Shown: one piece after another, positions 20,801-29,986 of the stretch
Position numbering within the stretch: position 1 is the first letter of the stretch
How the letters are laid out: every line of letters begins with the position of its first letter
Source of the DNA: Ruminococcus flavefaciens
GTDB taxonomy: Bacteria > Bacillota > Clostridia > Oscillospirales > Ruminococcaceae
NCBI RefSeq assembly: GCF_900116855.1
Contig: NZ_UETD01000006.1
Coordinates: 62,001-126,000 of the forward strand
DNA length: 64,000 nucleotides
Direction of reading: 5' to 3'
Notes under the pieces: generated by a model
The model's input: only the letters and a program-made list of their open reading frames with translations
What the model was told of the DNA's origin: nothing
Databases searched by the model: none
Program-made: the position numbers and the translations under genes

Positions 20801-22212
20801 ACGTCATGAACGCAGTTAACGGCAGCATCGACAAATAAGCGATCTGTCTCTGCCCTGCCTAAGCTTATACCCTCTCTGTTCCTGCTGCACACAAAAACGT
20901 TTGACGACCTCTTTCTCTTCAGAAAAGGTCCCTGTTCTTTTTCCGCAGATGTAAAGAAGAGCAGTTCGGTCCTGACAGCAGTATCAGTTGTAGTTTCCTT
21001 GCTGACAGCTGCCTTCACAGGTTCTATATCAAAGTTTTCACTTAGATAAACAGCCAGTTCGGAGATCGTCTGATACTCAAACAAAAGCGTAGGATAGAGA
21101 GTATGTCCGATAGTTTTTTCCAGTATCTTGACGAATTGGAGAAGATCTCCGGAATCCAGTCCCATATCATAAAAAGTCTCATCGGTATTGATATTTTTGA
21201 TCCTGCCGTCTGCAACTTCAAGGAGTATGCTTTTCAGCATTTCAGTGATATCTTCGCCGTTGTACTCAGCTTTATCTGCCGAAGCGGCGGCTTTCTCGGC
21301 ATTCTCCTGTACAGTATCATCATCCTCGTTCTCAAGGCTGATTATAAGCTCGTTTGAACGTATCTTCTTATAGGCAAACCTTTTAAAGCTCAATGCCAGC
21401 TCGCCTGATTCTGTATACACATAAAAATCCGTGTACATTACATCGGAATGGATATTTATATCACTAACTCTTACAATGATATAGCATTTTCTGCCAAGAT
21501 CTCTCATGGCTCTTATCTCGTTTATCCATATTGGGATAAAGGGACGCTTGTCTGTAAGGTCCATTCCTGTCGATTCTGAATTGAGATATGCGTAGTAAGG
21601 TGCGATCAGCGTCGCTGCGTCAAGATATACGGGATGAGATACAAATACATCAAGATAATCCTGTGCCTTTTCGCTCAGATGCAGTTCTGCACACACAGTC
21701 TGACCAAGATAATAAACTGTTCCAAGACTCTTCATAAAGGTATAATGAGTTATATCATACTCTCTTGCGTGCTTATACACGATATCCATATCCTCAGATG
21801 ATAAGGCTGTACGCTTTATCTCGTCTATGTCTATCCTGTCGTCCTGCCCGTGACCTTCAGCAGCCCTGATATTACACTCGAAATTATGTACCCACTCACC
21901 TGTCTCGCAATCGTTGAGAAGGTGTATACTGTCTGCGAAGATGTTGAATTCTCCGTTATGCGCCTCTGTCTCAAAGAGCTTTATCCTGACCTTTCTGTTG
22001 TAACCGTCAGATACTGAAACAGGGCGCTTGAAAACAACATTGTATAAGACAAAATCTCTCCTGTCATACCCTTCATTAGCAAGTATCTCATAGATCAGCT
22101 CCAGAAACGTTACACCCGGCATGATCTTTACGCCATGCACACGATGATCGCATACTATCAGGTCATCATTCTTTACTGTCACATTATATTCAAAGCTTTT
22201 CAACATCTTCAT
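17800..22212 (-). CDS. trans-AT PKS subunit (PKS-4): DH-ACP-KR-KS0-dock
   Basis: 1470 aa. ATG at 22212 is preferred over an in-frame GTG at 22221 because AAAAGGTG sits 8 nt upstream of the ATG. It begins directly with a DH (His23 in HRVHGVKIMP), whose second motif is LDAATL: Asp198 is kept but the usual Gln/His four residues on is Leu202. Then ACP (MGLDS, Ser354), KR (TGGLGKLG near 620, Tyr761 in DYAYAN; no Asp in the LDD position, hence A-type by motif) and a KS with DTACSST (Cys1035) and NIGH, but EAQSSGT where EAHGTGT is expected. Gln1170 replaces the catalytic His, so this KS should transfer but not elongate. The C-terminal about 25 residues (LLESVYSGELEDDAAYALL) are a docking helix pair matching the N-terminus of PKS-5. 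The upstream KS of this split module lies at the end of PKS-3. Confidence 0.95.
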   Translation of the reverse strand: MKMLKSFEYNVTVKNDDLIVCDHRVHGVKIMPGVTFLELIYEILANEGYDRRDFVLYNVVFKRPVSVSDGYNRKVRIKLFETEAHNGEFNIFADSIHLLNDCETGEWVHNFECNIRAAEGHGQDDRIDIDEIKRTALSSEDMDIVYKHAREYDITHYTFMKSLGTVYYLGQTVCAELHLSEKAQDYLDVFVSHPVYLDAATLIAPYYAYLNSESTGMDLTDKRPFIPIWINEIRAMRDLGRKCYIIVRVSDINIHSDVMYTDFYVYTESGELALSFKRFAYKKIRSNELIISLENEDDDTVQENAEKAAASADKAEYNGEDITEMLKSILLEVADGRIKNINTDETFYDMGLDSGDLLQFVKILEKTIGHTLYPTLLFEYQTISELAVYLSENFDIEPVKAAVSKETTTDTAVRTELLFFTSAEKEQGPFLKRKRSSNVFVCSRNREGISLGRAETDRLFVDAAVNCVHDVKGSIDITDTVDELYILVPVTECDGREVISLLYDISMYILDKKLLNNIRLVFVSDDRGKNASPYRRAIGGFIRSLHKEYPTISGCYIRLEDNSADSIKVSELIAESDLESSTGYHETILKNTRRYAVLSEPVSVHDRAVSAAAGKYCLITGGLGKLGIITARHMIEKYGVKIILLGRRSESDPGVAEILSGFSSEDIRYYSVDIADQEQVEELCRRLDSERISVSILIHCAGINHEAFINRKDMVDINDVINVKTEGCNNLDKCFGNAELEHFVLYSSISGVTGNAGQTDYAYANAYLTAFAQKRNRMVKSGTRCGRTVSIEWPLWRNGGMTMKQEQLELLKKKHGLDLLDDDEGMRILDIALAGEYDNLTVFKCSSESAANNIDSLPELTYDDHETEVPDNDIAIIGIDIRFPGADNADEFWEKLKNGEDCTEEIPMDRWDSSKYTGDGIYCTRGGFIDKYDAFDADFFKISDDEAVFMDPQERLFLQSVWHAVEDAGYTRESLRDKNVSVAVGAMYNHYQLYSKLNSGIYDVGAGGAAFSAIANRASYIMDFHGESFAVDTACSSTMTALKSSIDSILLGETDIAVVGGVNLTIHPSKYELLCRAGFLSHDGRCRCFGKGGDGYVPGEGVGAFVIKPLSEAKKNGDHVYGIIKGIAAGHSGKTNGYSIPNPKEEAAVMDKAIRKSGISPEQITYVEAQSSGTELGDVIEFSSLEKVFSSVEKKGYCTVGSVKANIGHLEAASGVASLVKVLMQMKNRQLAPSVYCDPINPMLNIKNSPFVVSEKLSDWDSTALHRMALINTFGASGSNVSLVVEEAEESTYSAIDGVIPVFVLSARRKDVLRKYAESVLSFVCGNVDDRNIGSFLYTYQLGRELMEQKVVFIVRTADELREKLGVFISNGTEGLSCFKDDGYSDYIEEIKNGRTDLLKGFYCGKKIGRMSVPVYPFRETRYFPERLCGEKHNVDAYTENENDVMMQLLESVYSGELEDDAAYALLEEL

Positions 22213-22224
22213 ATTGTTCACCTT

Positions 22225-25200
22225 TTAATAAACTTTATGTATTCTGAGCATCCTATCAGCAGGGCTGTGTTCAATTCTTCCCTGTTCAGGCCAGTATCTC
22301 TTCTTATTATAAGCTATTTGCCTAAGGGCACATCTTCTCGGGATATATCCATCAGGAGCACTGCTAAGGATCATGTGTACATTTGTGCCGCCAAATCCGA
22401 ATGAGCTTATAGCCGCTCTTCTGTCAGAATCCCACTTTTCAGCCTTATCTGCAACATAGAACGGTGAATCGTCAAACCTGAAACGCGGATTGGGAGTAAT
22501 GCAGTTAAGTGTCGGAGGTATGATACGATTATGTATTGCCAGTGCTGTCTTAATAAGCCCCGAAACACCCGCTGCACTCATCAGATGTCCTATATTGGTC
22601 TTTACACTGCCTACAGCACAATATCTCTTTTTATCACAGAACGAGGAATATACCTCTGACAGTGCCTTGAGTTCAATAGGATCACCGATCATTGTTCCCG
22701 TACCGTGAGTCTCCACATAGCTGATGGTAGAAGGGTCTATGTCAGCCCTGTCAAGTGCAGTCAGTATTATTTCCTTCTGCGCTTTAAGATTAGGTGTCGT
22801 TATGCCCATGGTCTTTCCGTCATTATTTGCCGCCGAAGCCTCGATAACGGCATATATCTTATCTCCGTCACGGACAGCACTTTCATATTCCTTCAGCAGC
22901 ACCGCACCGCAGCCCTCACCGGGAACAAAACCGTTTGCACGCTCATCGAAGGTATAGCACTTTCCGTCGGGAGACAGCGCTTTTGCACTGCTCAGCAGAA
23001 TATACGGCTTTTCGTCCAGAAGTATCTCTGTACCTCCGACAACAGCCATCTCCGCCTCTCCGTTCAATATGCTCCTGCATCCGAGATGTATACTCATAAG
23101 AGATGAAGAGCAGGCTGAATCAACTGTAAATGCCGGACCTTTAAGATCAAGAAACTGTGCAACGTGAGCAACTATGAAATTCTGTCCCATCCCGGTAATA
23201 GAATGTGCCGAATCAGTATGATATTTCTCACTGAAAGGACCCGAGCGAGCACCTGCGATAACACTTATTTTCCTGCCTGCTATCTCTTCACGGGTGTAAC
23301 CTGCGTCATCAAAGGTCTCCGCAGTCACTTCAAGGAACTGTCTTACCAACGGATCAAGATATATTGCATCATTCTCGGAAATATTGAAAAATCCGGGATC
23401 AAACAGTTCTATATTATCTATAAATCCGCCCCATCTGCTGATCGTCTTACCCTTACAATGGCTGTCGGAATAATACTCTCTCCAGTCCCATCTTGACGAA
23501 GGTATCTCGGAAATACAGTCTATACCATTAACGATTTTTTCCCAGAAGCCCTGAATGTTCTCAGATTTCGGGAAATGACACGCCATGCCGATCACAGCGA
23601 TCTTTTTCTTCTTATCCGCCTGATCATCTCCGCTTGTTACAGATGAACGTATATCCTCTCTTACTGTTTCAAACGAAATATCCTGCTCAGCCGGCTGAGT
23701 CCCGACTTCAAAATTATTTCTGATGTAATCGCTCATTTTCCTTATTGAAGGATAATCAACAAATGCAGCAGGATCCATAACTATGTCCAGTTTTTCCTCC
23801 AAGACCTGCATTACATCTATCATAATGATGGAATCAATACCCAGATCGTAAAAATCGTCATCATAGTCTATATTTTCCATTCCGGTTTCAGCTGAAATGG
23901 CTTCCATAACAGTTTTTTCAAGGCTGTCACAGGTGCCGCAGCTCTTTTCTTTCCTTGCTTCGGATATCTCTGAAGCAAGCTGACGCGGACTTACACTGAA
24001 TGCTTTCTGCATATCGAAGTCATCACCAAGAACAGGAAGAACAACAGTCGCATCTGACGCTATCACCCTGTCCAGAATATCCAGTCCCTCATCATAGGAT
24101 ATGCTTCTGAAGCCCATATCGTAAAACTTTGACGTCTTGAGAGCTCCCATTGCGGTATCTGACCATACAGGCCAGAACACAGCGTGTACACCATTGAAAC
24201 TTGCTGCGATATACTCCGCAAAATACTCGGAAAAAGCATTCGCCGAAGCATAATCCATCACACCTGCTCCAAGCTCTGGAATAAACGCTGAAACCGACGA
24301 AAACATTACAAAGAAATCGAGCTCTGCATCTCTCAGTGCATTGTAGAGATTTCTCGTTCCTGATATTTTGGGAGCGAAGGTCTTTTCAAAGTCTGATACA
24401 CTTTTCTGTAAAAAAGACGGAGTGCTGCTGCCAACGCAGCCCGCACAATGGATAACTCCATTCACATGGCTTCTGCACCGGATATTACTTACGGTATCAG
24501 CAACAGCTCTGCTGTCAGACAGGTCAACACGGTATTGATCTATTTTAGTATCATTTTTCGCTGCGTATACCATGATCTCGACAGGAATATCCCTGCTGTG
24601 AATAAATGCAGCTATATTCCTTACGCCTCTGCTGATCAGATGCTTTATGATCTGAATTCCTATGTCTCCTGCGGCACCTGTTATGATATATGTTCCGCTC
24701 TTACGGAACACAGCCTTTTCCGACGAAAGCACCAGTTCTGACACCGTAGGAATGAATCTTTTGTTTCTTCGGTAGCATACCTCTGTCACTTCCGTATCAT
24801 TTTCCATTTCAAAAGCTGCGATCTCTGTTATACTGCTGATATCAAAAACATCAGTATCCACTGTTTTGATAATACTTCTTCGGCACTCAGCTCCAAGAAG
24901 CTTATAAACGCCAGTCAGTTCTGCACCATCAGCTGATACTTTCTCATTGTCAAAGGGAAACAGTCCCGTGGTAAAATGGAAAACATAAACTGTCTTCTTT
25001 TTATTTCCTGCAATGAAGCTTTTCAGGAACTCTAACCTGTCTGCACAGTTCCCGTTCTCATTACTCTCTATATCAGCAAGGTCTATGACCGTATCATACG
25101 CTGACATATCAATTAGACCTGCCATGCGTGAAAGATCGCAGACATCAACTGTAGTATATCCGTTTTTACTGTGGAAATACTCTGATACACTATCAGAAAT

Positions 25201-28200
25201 GCGGCTGTTCGATATAACAAGACAGTTATGAGAACCTTTTATGGTATTTCCGCCATTGTAAGGCGTCTCTGTAAACTGCTTTCCGTAGAAATGCACAGGC
25301 TGTTTTTTCTCGCCGCTCCAGAACGGCTTCAAATCGAACTGATATGCAGGCATTGATATCTTATTAAACTCTTTTGCGATCGTCAGATCCGTACCATTTT
25401 CAAAATCATCTGCAAGTTCCTGAACCGTTTCAGATGTTACATCTGCGTTATTGAGGTACAACTCCGTAATATCAACGGTTTCCCTCTTTCTTTTTATAAC
25501 GTGATACTCTCTGCCGATATCAGACAAAAAGCTTTTGAGCTGAGCTGTAAGACCACTTATACCGTCTGCTGCAAATGCCTTTCTGAAACAGTGCTGATCT
25601 CTGCATCCTATCAGCGACGCAGACACTTCAAACGGGGAGACTTCCTTATTGTCTTCGAGCCATATCACCATCTGTCCAAGAGCCTTTTCCAAAGAAGCCT
25701 TTGTCTTAGCCGAAAAAACAAACAGATAGTGCTTCTTTACGGGCGAAGGACTTCTGCTGTCCTTGTGGTCTCTTATAACAACATGGGCATTTGTACCGCT
25801 TACACCAAAAGCACTGACAGCAGCAAGCCTGTCATCTGACCTCCACGGCCGTGTTTCGGTGTTGACATAAAACGGGCTGTTGGCAAAGTCTATATTTTCA
25901 TTCGCCTGTTCAAAGTTAAGTGAAGGAACGTAAAGCGAGTTCTTCACACAAAGGACTGCTTTTATAAATCCTGCTATGCCGGAAGCAGACAATAAATGTC
26001 CGATATTGGTTTTTACGGAACCTATTGCACAGAACTGCTTTTCATCTGAATACTTTCCGAACACCTCGGAAAGGGCATCTACCTCGATAGGATCCCCTAA
26101 TTTTGTACCGCTTCCATGTGCTTCCACATAGCCTATCCTGTCAGGAGTTATTCCGTATGCGGAATATACGTCCCTGACAAGCTCGGACTGAGACGGTCCG
26201 CTGGGAGAGGTTATACCGTTAGTCTTGCCGTCATAATTGCAGCCGCTGCCGCATATAACAGCGTATATATCGTCTTTATCCTTTATCGCCTGCTTCAAAG
26301 GCTTCAGTATAACAGCAGCCGCGCCTTCTCCGGGTACGAAACCGTCTGCACTGTTATCAAAGGTATGGCATTTTCCTGTTGGAGAAAGCATTTTTGCATT
26401 GCTTGTACTCACATAGAAATCCGAGGACGGGATAAGATATACTCCGCCTGCCAGAGCAATGGAGCATTTATGGTTCCTAAGGCTCTCACAAGCCATATCT
26501 ATGGCAACAAGTGAAGAAGAGCATGCTGTATCAACAGCAATATTCACACCCCTGAGATTTAGGAAATATGATATCCTTGCAGCAAGCACTGAAGAAATAT
26601 TTCCCAAAAAGAAATGTGCATTATGCTTGTCCGCCTTGCTTCCGATGGCAGTACCGTATTCACTGCTTCCGCAGCCTACAAAAACTCCGCAATCCGAGCC
26701 GTAAAGCTCATCCGAGCGGTATCCTGCATCAACAAAGGCATTGTATGCTTCCATCAGGAACAATCTCTGCTGCGGATCCATCTCCTCGGCTTCCTTGGGA
26801 GTGACATGGAAAAACGCCTCGTCAAACAATGATATGTCGTCAATAAGGGCTCCCCACTTGCTGTAGCTCGTATTCTTCCTGTTATCAGAAGAATAGTAAT
26901 CCTCTTCCTTCCATCTGGTAACATCTCTTACAGAGTTTCTGCCGCTTCTGAGATTTTCCCAGAATATCCGGTGATCGGGAGCATCAGGGAAATTCAGTGA
27001 TATACCTATAACCGCTATCTCGTCATTCTCATCATCCGTAACATTCTCTGCCGTGAGCTCATCAGACTTTGATACAGTGTCATTGTCTATGACAAACTTT
27101 TCGCTGATATGTTCTGTAAGTACATTCAGTGTGGAATAATTGAAAAGCGCTGTCTTGGGCAGTTCGATACCAAGTTCGGAATTGATACTGTTTATAATGT
27201 CAATGACAGTTATGGAATCCATTCCGTATTCCGCAAATGGGATATCTCCGAAAATATCATCATCTGATACCCTGAGGACCTTCTTTAATGCATTCATTAT
27301 TGCCGAAGAAATCATATCCTTACTATCAGTCGATGATCTTCTTACCGTTACAGAGGCTTTTTCGCCAACAGGCTGTGATGCTTCTTTTCTTTTCGGCCAG
27401 TACACGTTTTCCTCAAACTCATAAGTCGGCAAAGATATCCTAAAGCATTCCCTGCTCTCAAACAATTTGCCGAAATCAGGTTCTTTTACCGAATAGAATT
27501 CTTTAATTGTCTCATCCTCTGACACTGTAACTTTTCCGGCAGAATTAATATCACAGAACTCTTCATCTGCGATGCAGCCGAGTTTTTCCAGCAGTTCTCC
27601 GATACTGCTGCACCAGAAGCCATAGCGCACTGCCATATGCTCTCTTCCCATAGCAAGAGTATAAGAGATGTCCTGGAGTCTTAATTCCTGCATATTATTC
27701 CTGATGAATTCTCTCAGACTGTCTATCCTTGCTCTCAACTGCTTCTTTTTTCTGCCTGACAGCAGGATAAGCGATCTTATATCATCAGATGCACTGTGTT
27801 CCTCACTATGATTTTCGACTACAAGATGGCAATTAGTTCCGCTGAATCCGAATGCACTCAGTGCCATAAGATAGCTTTTGCCTTTTCCCGCTTCGATCTT
27901 CTGTTTTTTATCAGCCACATAAAAAGGACTGCCTTCAAAATCTATATGCTCATTGGGGGAAGTGTAATTCAGAGTCGCAGGTATCTCACCGTTTTTCATA
28001 CATAATAGCAGCTTGATAAGACCTGCCACGCCCGATGCGATCGTACAATGACCTATATTGGACTTTACAGAGCCCACTGCACAGTAATTCTTTCTGTCGG
28101 TAAACTCCCTGAATGCTTCGGAGAGCGCCTTTATTTCTATGGGATCACCAAGTTCTGTTCCCGTCCCGTGCGCCTCAATGTATATGATCCTTTCCGGATC

Positions 28201-29175
28201 TATACCATATTTTCTGTACACGCTCTTTTCAAGCTCGCTTTGAGATGAGATACTCGGAGCTGTAATACCATTTGTCTTGCCGTCCTGATTTATGCTTATT
28301 CCCTTTATGACTCCGTAGATATGATCCTTATCTCTTAAAGCCTTATCAACAGGTTTGAGCAGTACCAGAGCTGCACCTTCGCTGAGGACAGTTCCGTCAG
28401 CACTATTGTCAAAGGGACTGCACACGCCGGAAGGCGACAACATATTCAGATTGCAGGCGCGTCTTAACAGACCTGTATCAGGGAAAAGGGATATGCCTCC
28501 GGCTATAGCCATATCACAGGTACCCTCACGGATATTCATGCATGCCATATGCAATGCAGAAAGGCTTGAAGAACAGGCTGTTTCCACAGATATGCTCGGT
28601 CCCTTGAGATCAAGATAATACGCTATCCTGGACGCTAAAATAGACGGTGCCATACCAAGGAGAGCATCTCCTTCGTTTTCCAGCTCAGCGTCCTTCAATA
28701 CACTTAGATAGTCACCCGAAACCGCTCCTGCAAACACTCCGCATCTGCTGCCTCTGAGCTCAGCAGGCGAATAGCCTGCATCCTCAAAAAGCTTCCAGCA
28801 TTCTTCGAGGAATATACGCTGCTGGGGATCCATGATCTCCGCTTCCTTTGGAGAAATGGAAAAAAACAGAGGATCAAATTTATTGATACTGTCCAGCATT
28901 CCTGCTTTTTTGCAGTAAATACCATCTATATCTTCGGTAAACCTGTCGGCTGATATATCCTTAACGCTGCAAACACCGTTTTTAAGGTTAGACCAAAAGC
29001 TGTCAGGATCATTGGCACCGGGAAGTCTGCACGCAATACCTATAACAGCTATGTCAACACTGTCATTCTTCCTGCTGTCATTCTCCATAAGCTTTATCAA
29101 TTCGAGTCCCTGCTCAGCCGAAATGCTCTTCTGTTTTATTAATTCCAGTACCTTCTTACGATTCATAGTCTCCAT
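22225..29175 (-). CDS. trans-AT PKS subunit (PKS-3): dock-KS-ACP-KS-KR-ACP-KS
   Basis: 2316 aa from ATG 29175. The frame is open to a TTG at 29205, and ATG 29166 with GGAG just upstream is also possible. A short helical docking segment (VLELIKQKSISAEQGLELI) opens the protein. KS-1 (ETACSSS, Cys201) is elongating and is followed directly by ACP-1 (YGMDS, Ser654) with no reducing domain, so its product stays a beta-ketone. KS-2 (Cys885, EAHGSGT, NIGH), KR (GAAGDIG near 1495; Tyr1642 in DYASAN; no LDD Asp, so A-type by motif) and ACP-2 (LGIDS, Ser1782) form a beta-hydroxy module. KS-3 (DSACSSS, Cys2022, ETHGTGT, NIGH) ends the protein; its DH-ACP-KR partners are on PKS-4, 12 nt downstream. The gene follows the HMG-synthase cassette, which makes the beta-keto product on ACP-1 a candidate substrate for beta-branching. 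Confidence 0.95.
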   Translation of the reverse strand: METMNRKKVLELIKQKSISAEQGLELIKLMENDSRKNDSVDIAVIGIACRLPGANDPDSFWSNLKNGVCSVKDISADRFTEDIDGIYCKKAGMLDSINKFDPLFFSISPKEAEIMDPQQRIFLEECWKLFEDAGYSPAELRGSRCGVFAGAVSGDYLSVLKDAELENEGDALLGMAPSILASRIAYYLDLKGPSISVETACSSSLSALHMACMNIREGTCDMAIAGGISLFPDTGLLRRACNLNMLSPSGVCSPFDNSADGTVLSEGAALVLLKPVDKALRDKDHIYGVIKGISINQDGKTNGITAPSISSQSELEKSVYRKYGIDPERIIYIEAHGTGTELGDPIEIKALSEAFREFTDRKNYCAVGSVKSNIGHCTIASGVAGLIKLLLCMKNGEIPATLNYTSPNEHIDFEGSPFYVADKKQKIEAGKGKSYLMALSAFGFSGTNCHLVVENHSEEHSASDDIRSLILLSGRKKKQLRARIDSLREFIRNNMQELRLQDISYTLAMGREHMAVRYGFWCSSIGELLEKLGCIADEEFCDINSAGKVTVSEDETIKEFYSVKEPDFGKLFESRECFRISLPTYEFEENVYWPKRKEASQPVGEKASVTVRRSSTDSKDMISSAIMNALKKVLRVSDDDIFGDIPFAEYGMDSITVIDIINSINSELGIELPKTALFNYSTLNVLTEHISEKFVIDNDTVSKSDELTAENVTDDENDEIAVIGISLNFPDAPDHRIFWENLRSGRNSVRDVTRWKEEDYYSSDNRKNTSYSKWGALIDDISLFDEAFFHVTPKEAEEMDPQQRLFLMEAYNAFVDAGYRSDELYGSDCGVFVGCGSSEYGTAIGSKADKHNAHFFLGNISSVLAARISYFLNLRGVNIAVDTACSSSLVAIDMACESLRNHKCSIALAGGVYLIPSSDFYVSTSNAKMLSPTGKCHTFDNSADGFVPGEGAAAVILKPLKQAIKDKDDIYAVICGSGCNYDGKTNGITSPSGPSQSELVRDVYSAYGITPDRIGYVEAHGSGTKLGDPIEVDALSEVFGKYSDEKQFCAIGSVKTNIGHLLSASGIAGFIKAVLCVKNSLYVPSLNFEQANENIDFANSPFYVNTETRPWRSDDRLAAVSAFGVSGTNAHVVIRDHKDSRSPSPVKKHYLFVFSAKTKASLEKALGQMVIWLEDNKEVSPFEVSASLIGCRDQHCFRKAFAADGISGLTAQLKSFLSDIGREYHVIKRKRETVDITELYLNNADVTSETVQELADDFENGTDLTIAKEFNKISMPAYQFDLKPFWSGEKKQPVHFYGKQFTETPYNGGNTIKGSHNCLVISNSRISDSVSEYFHSKNGYTTVDVCDLSRMAGLIDMSAYDTVIDLADIESNENGNCADRLEFLKSFIAGNKKKTVYVFHFTTGLFPFDNEKVSADGAELTGVYKLLGAECRRSIIKTVDTDVFDISSITEIAAFEMENDTEVTEVCYRRNKRFIPTVSELVLSSEKAVFRKSGTYIITGAAGDIGIQIIKHLISRGVRNIAAFIHSRDIPVEIMVYAAKNDTKIDQYRVDLSDSRAVADTVSNIRCRSHVNGVIHCAGCVGSSTPSFLQKSVSDFEKTFAPKISGTRNLYNALRDAELDFFVMFSSVSAFIPELGAGVMDYASANAFSEYFAEYIAASFNGVHAVFWPVWSDTAMGALKTSKFYDMGFRSISYDEGLDILDRVIASDATVVLPVLGDDFDMQKAFSVSPRQLASEISEARKEKSCGTCDSLEKTVMEAISAETGMENIDYDDDFYDLGIDSIIMIDVMQVLEEKLDIVMDPAAFVDYPSIRKMSDYIRNNFEVGTQPAEQDISFETVREDIRSSVTSGDDQADKKKKIAVIGMACHFPKSENIQGFWEKIVNGIDCISEIPSSRWDWREYYSDSHCKGKTISRWGGFIDNIELFDPGFFNISENDAIYLDPLVRQFLEVTAETFDDAGYTREEIAGRKISVIAGARSGPFSEKYHTDSAHSITGMGQNFIVAHVAQFLDLKGPAFTVDSACSSSLMSIHLGCRSILNGEAEMAVVGGTEILLDEKPYILLSSAKALSPDGKCYTFDERANGFVPGEGCGAVLLKEYESAVRDGDKIYAVIEASAANNDGKTMGITTPNLKAQKEIILTALDRADIDPSTISYVETHGTGTMIGDPIELKALSEVYSSFCDKKRYCAVGSVKTNIGHLMSAAGVSGLIKTALAIHNRIIPPTLNCITPNPRFRFDDSPFYVADKAEKWDSDRRAAISSFGFGGTNVHMILSSAPDGYIPRRCALRQIAYNKKRYWPEQGRIEHSPADRMLRIHKVY

Positions 29176-29221
29176 AAAAACTTTTCCATCCTTTTTACGA
29201 ATCAATAGCGTTTACACCCGT

Positions 29222-29980
29222 TTATTCATCCCAGGGGAACTTCTTATAATTGATGAAATTATAGATATTCTTCTGTACTTTATCACTCAGTATAACATCT
29301 GCGCTCTCTCTTGCAGCCAGTTTCTCCATATCGTCATCTATTATCCATATCTTTCTGTAATAGCTCTTTATCCGCTCAATAGTTGAGCAATCCATCCTGT
29401 AAATTCTTGACAAAAGAGTCCTTGTCTCTCTTTCGGTATTGCTGCCGACAGCGTCAACTATGCCGTGCTGCAATGCCTGATCTGCTGTTATGGGGAGAGC
29501 TGTCAGAGACATACGATATGCTTGACTGAAGCCTGATTTTCTTATGAGGTAAGGTGCTACCATTGCAGGGATAATTCCCCAAATGGCTTCGGATAAGCTG
29601 AATCTTGCCTCCGGCACGGCAACTGCCAGATCGCTTGCAGCAACAAGTCCCATACCGCCTGCCATTACCTCTCCGTTGACTTCCGAGACAACTACCTTTG
29701 ACACCGTCGAGATCAGCTTCAGAAGCTCCATATAGTATACTGTAAAATCAGAGCCATGCTCTCCGGAAACGCATTGATTGAAATCCATTCCCGTACAGAA
29801 TTTGTCATTGATACCCGTAATGATTATAACTTTCACATCTTTATCGTCCAGTGTAGCCTCTATAGCTCCTCTCAGCTCCTTCACCAGATCCATTGAAAGA
29901 CTGTTCTTCTGCTGTGGACGGTTGATGACGATCTTGATCCCGCCATATATATTGCTGACTAAGATATTCCTGTAATCCAT
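29222..29980 (-). CDS. pksH: Enoyl-CoA hydratase-like dehydratase of the beta-branching cassette (PksH/ECH1 type)
   Basis: 252 aa, crotonase fold. In beta-branching cassettes ECH1 dehydrates the HMG-type intermediate on the acceptor ACP. FCTGMDF (61-67) and AGGMG (107-111) form the oxyanion region. The central ARFSLSEAIWGIIPA stretch and the C-terminal FPWDE resemble, as I recall them, B. subtilis PksH rather than PksI, which supports ECH1. The gene starts 6 nt after the HMG synthase stop, with GGAG inside the end of that gene. The ECH2 decarboxylase that usually accompanies it is not found in this window, either discrete or fused. Confident about family; moderately confident about the ECH1 assignment. 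Confidence 0.88.
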   Translation of the reverse strand: MDYRNILVSNIYGGIKIVINRPQQKNSLSMDLVKELRGAIEATLDDKDVKVIIITGINDKFCTGMDFNQCVSGEHGSDFTVYYMELLKLISTVSKVVVSEVNGEVMAGGMGLVAASDLAVAVPEARFSLSEAIWGIIPAMVAPYLIRKSGFSQAYRMSLTALPITADQALQHGIVDAVGSNTERETRTLLSRIYRMDCSTIERIKSYYRKIWIIDDDMEKLAARESADVILSDKVQKNIYNFINYKKFPWDE

Positions 29981-29986
29981 TTCAGA

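Noticed and set aside
29222-29980. Assigning this crotonase as ECH2 (decarboxylase)
   Set aside because: The FCTGMDF region, SLSE stretch and C-terminal FPWDE fit ECH1/PksH better than PksI.
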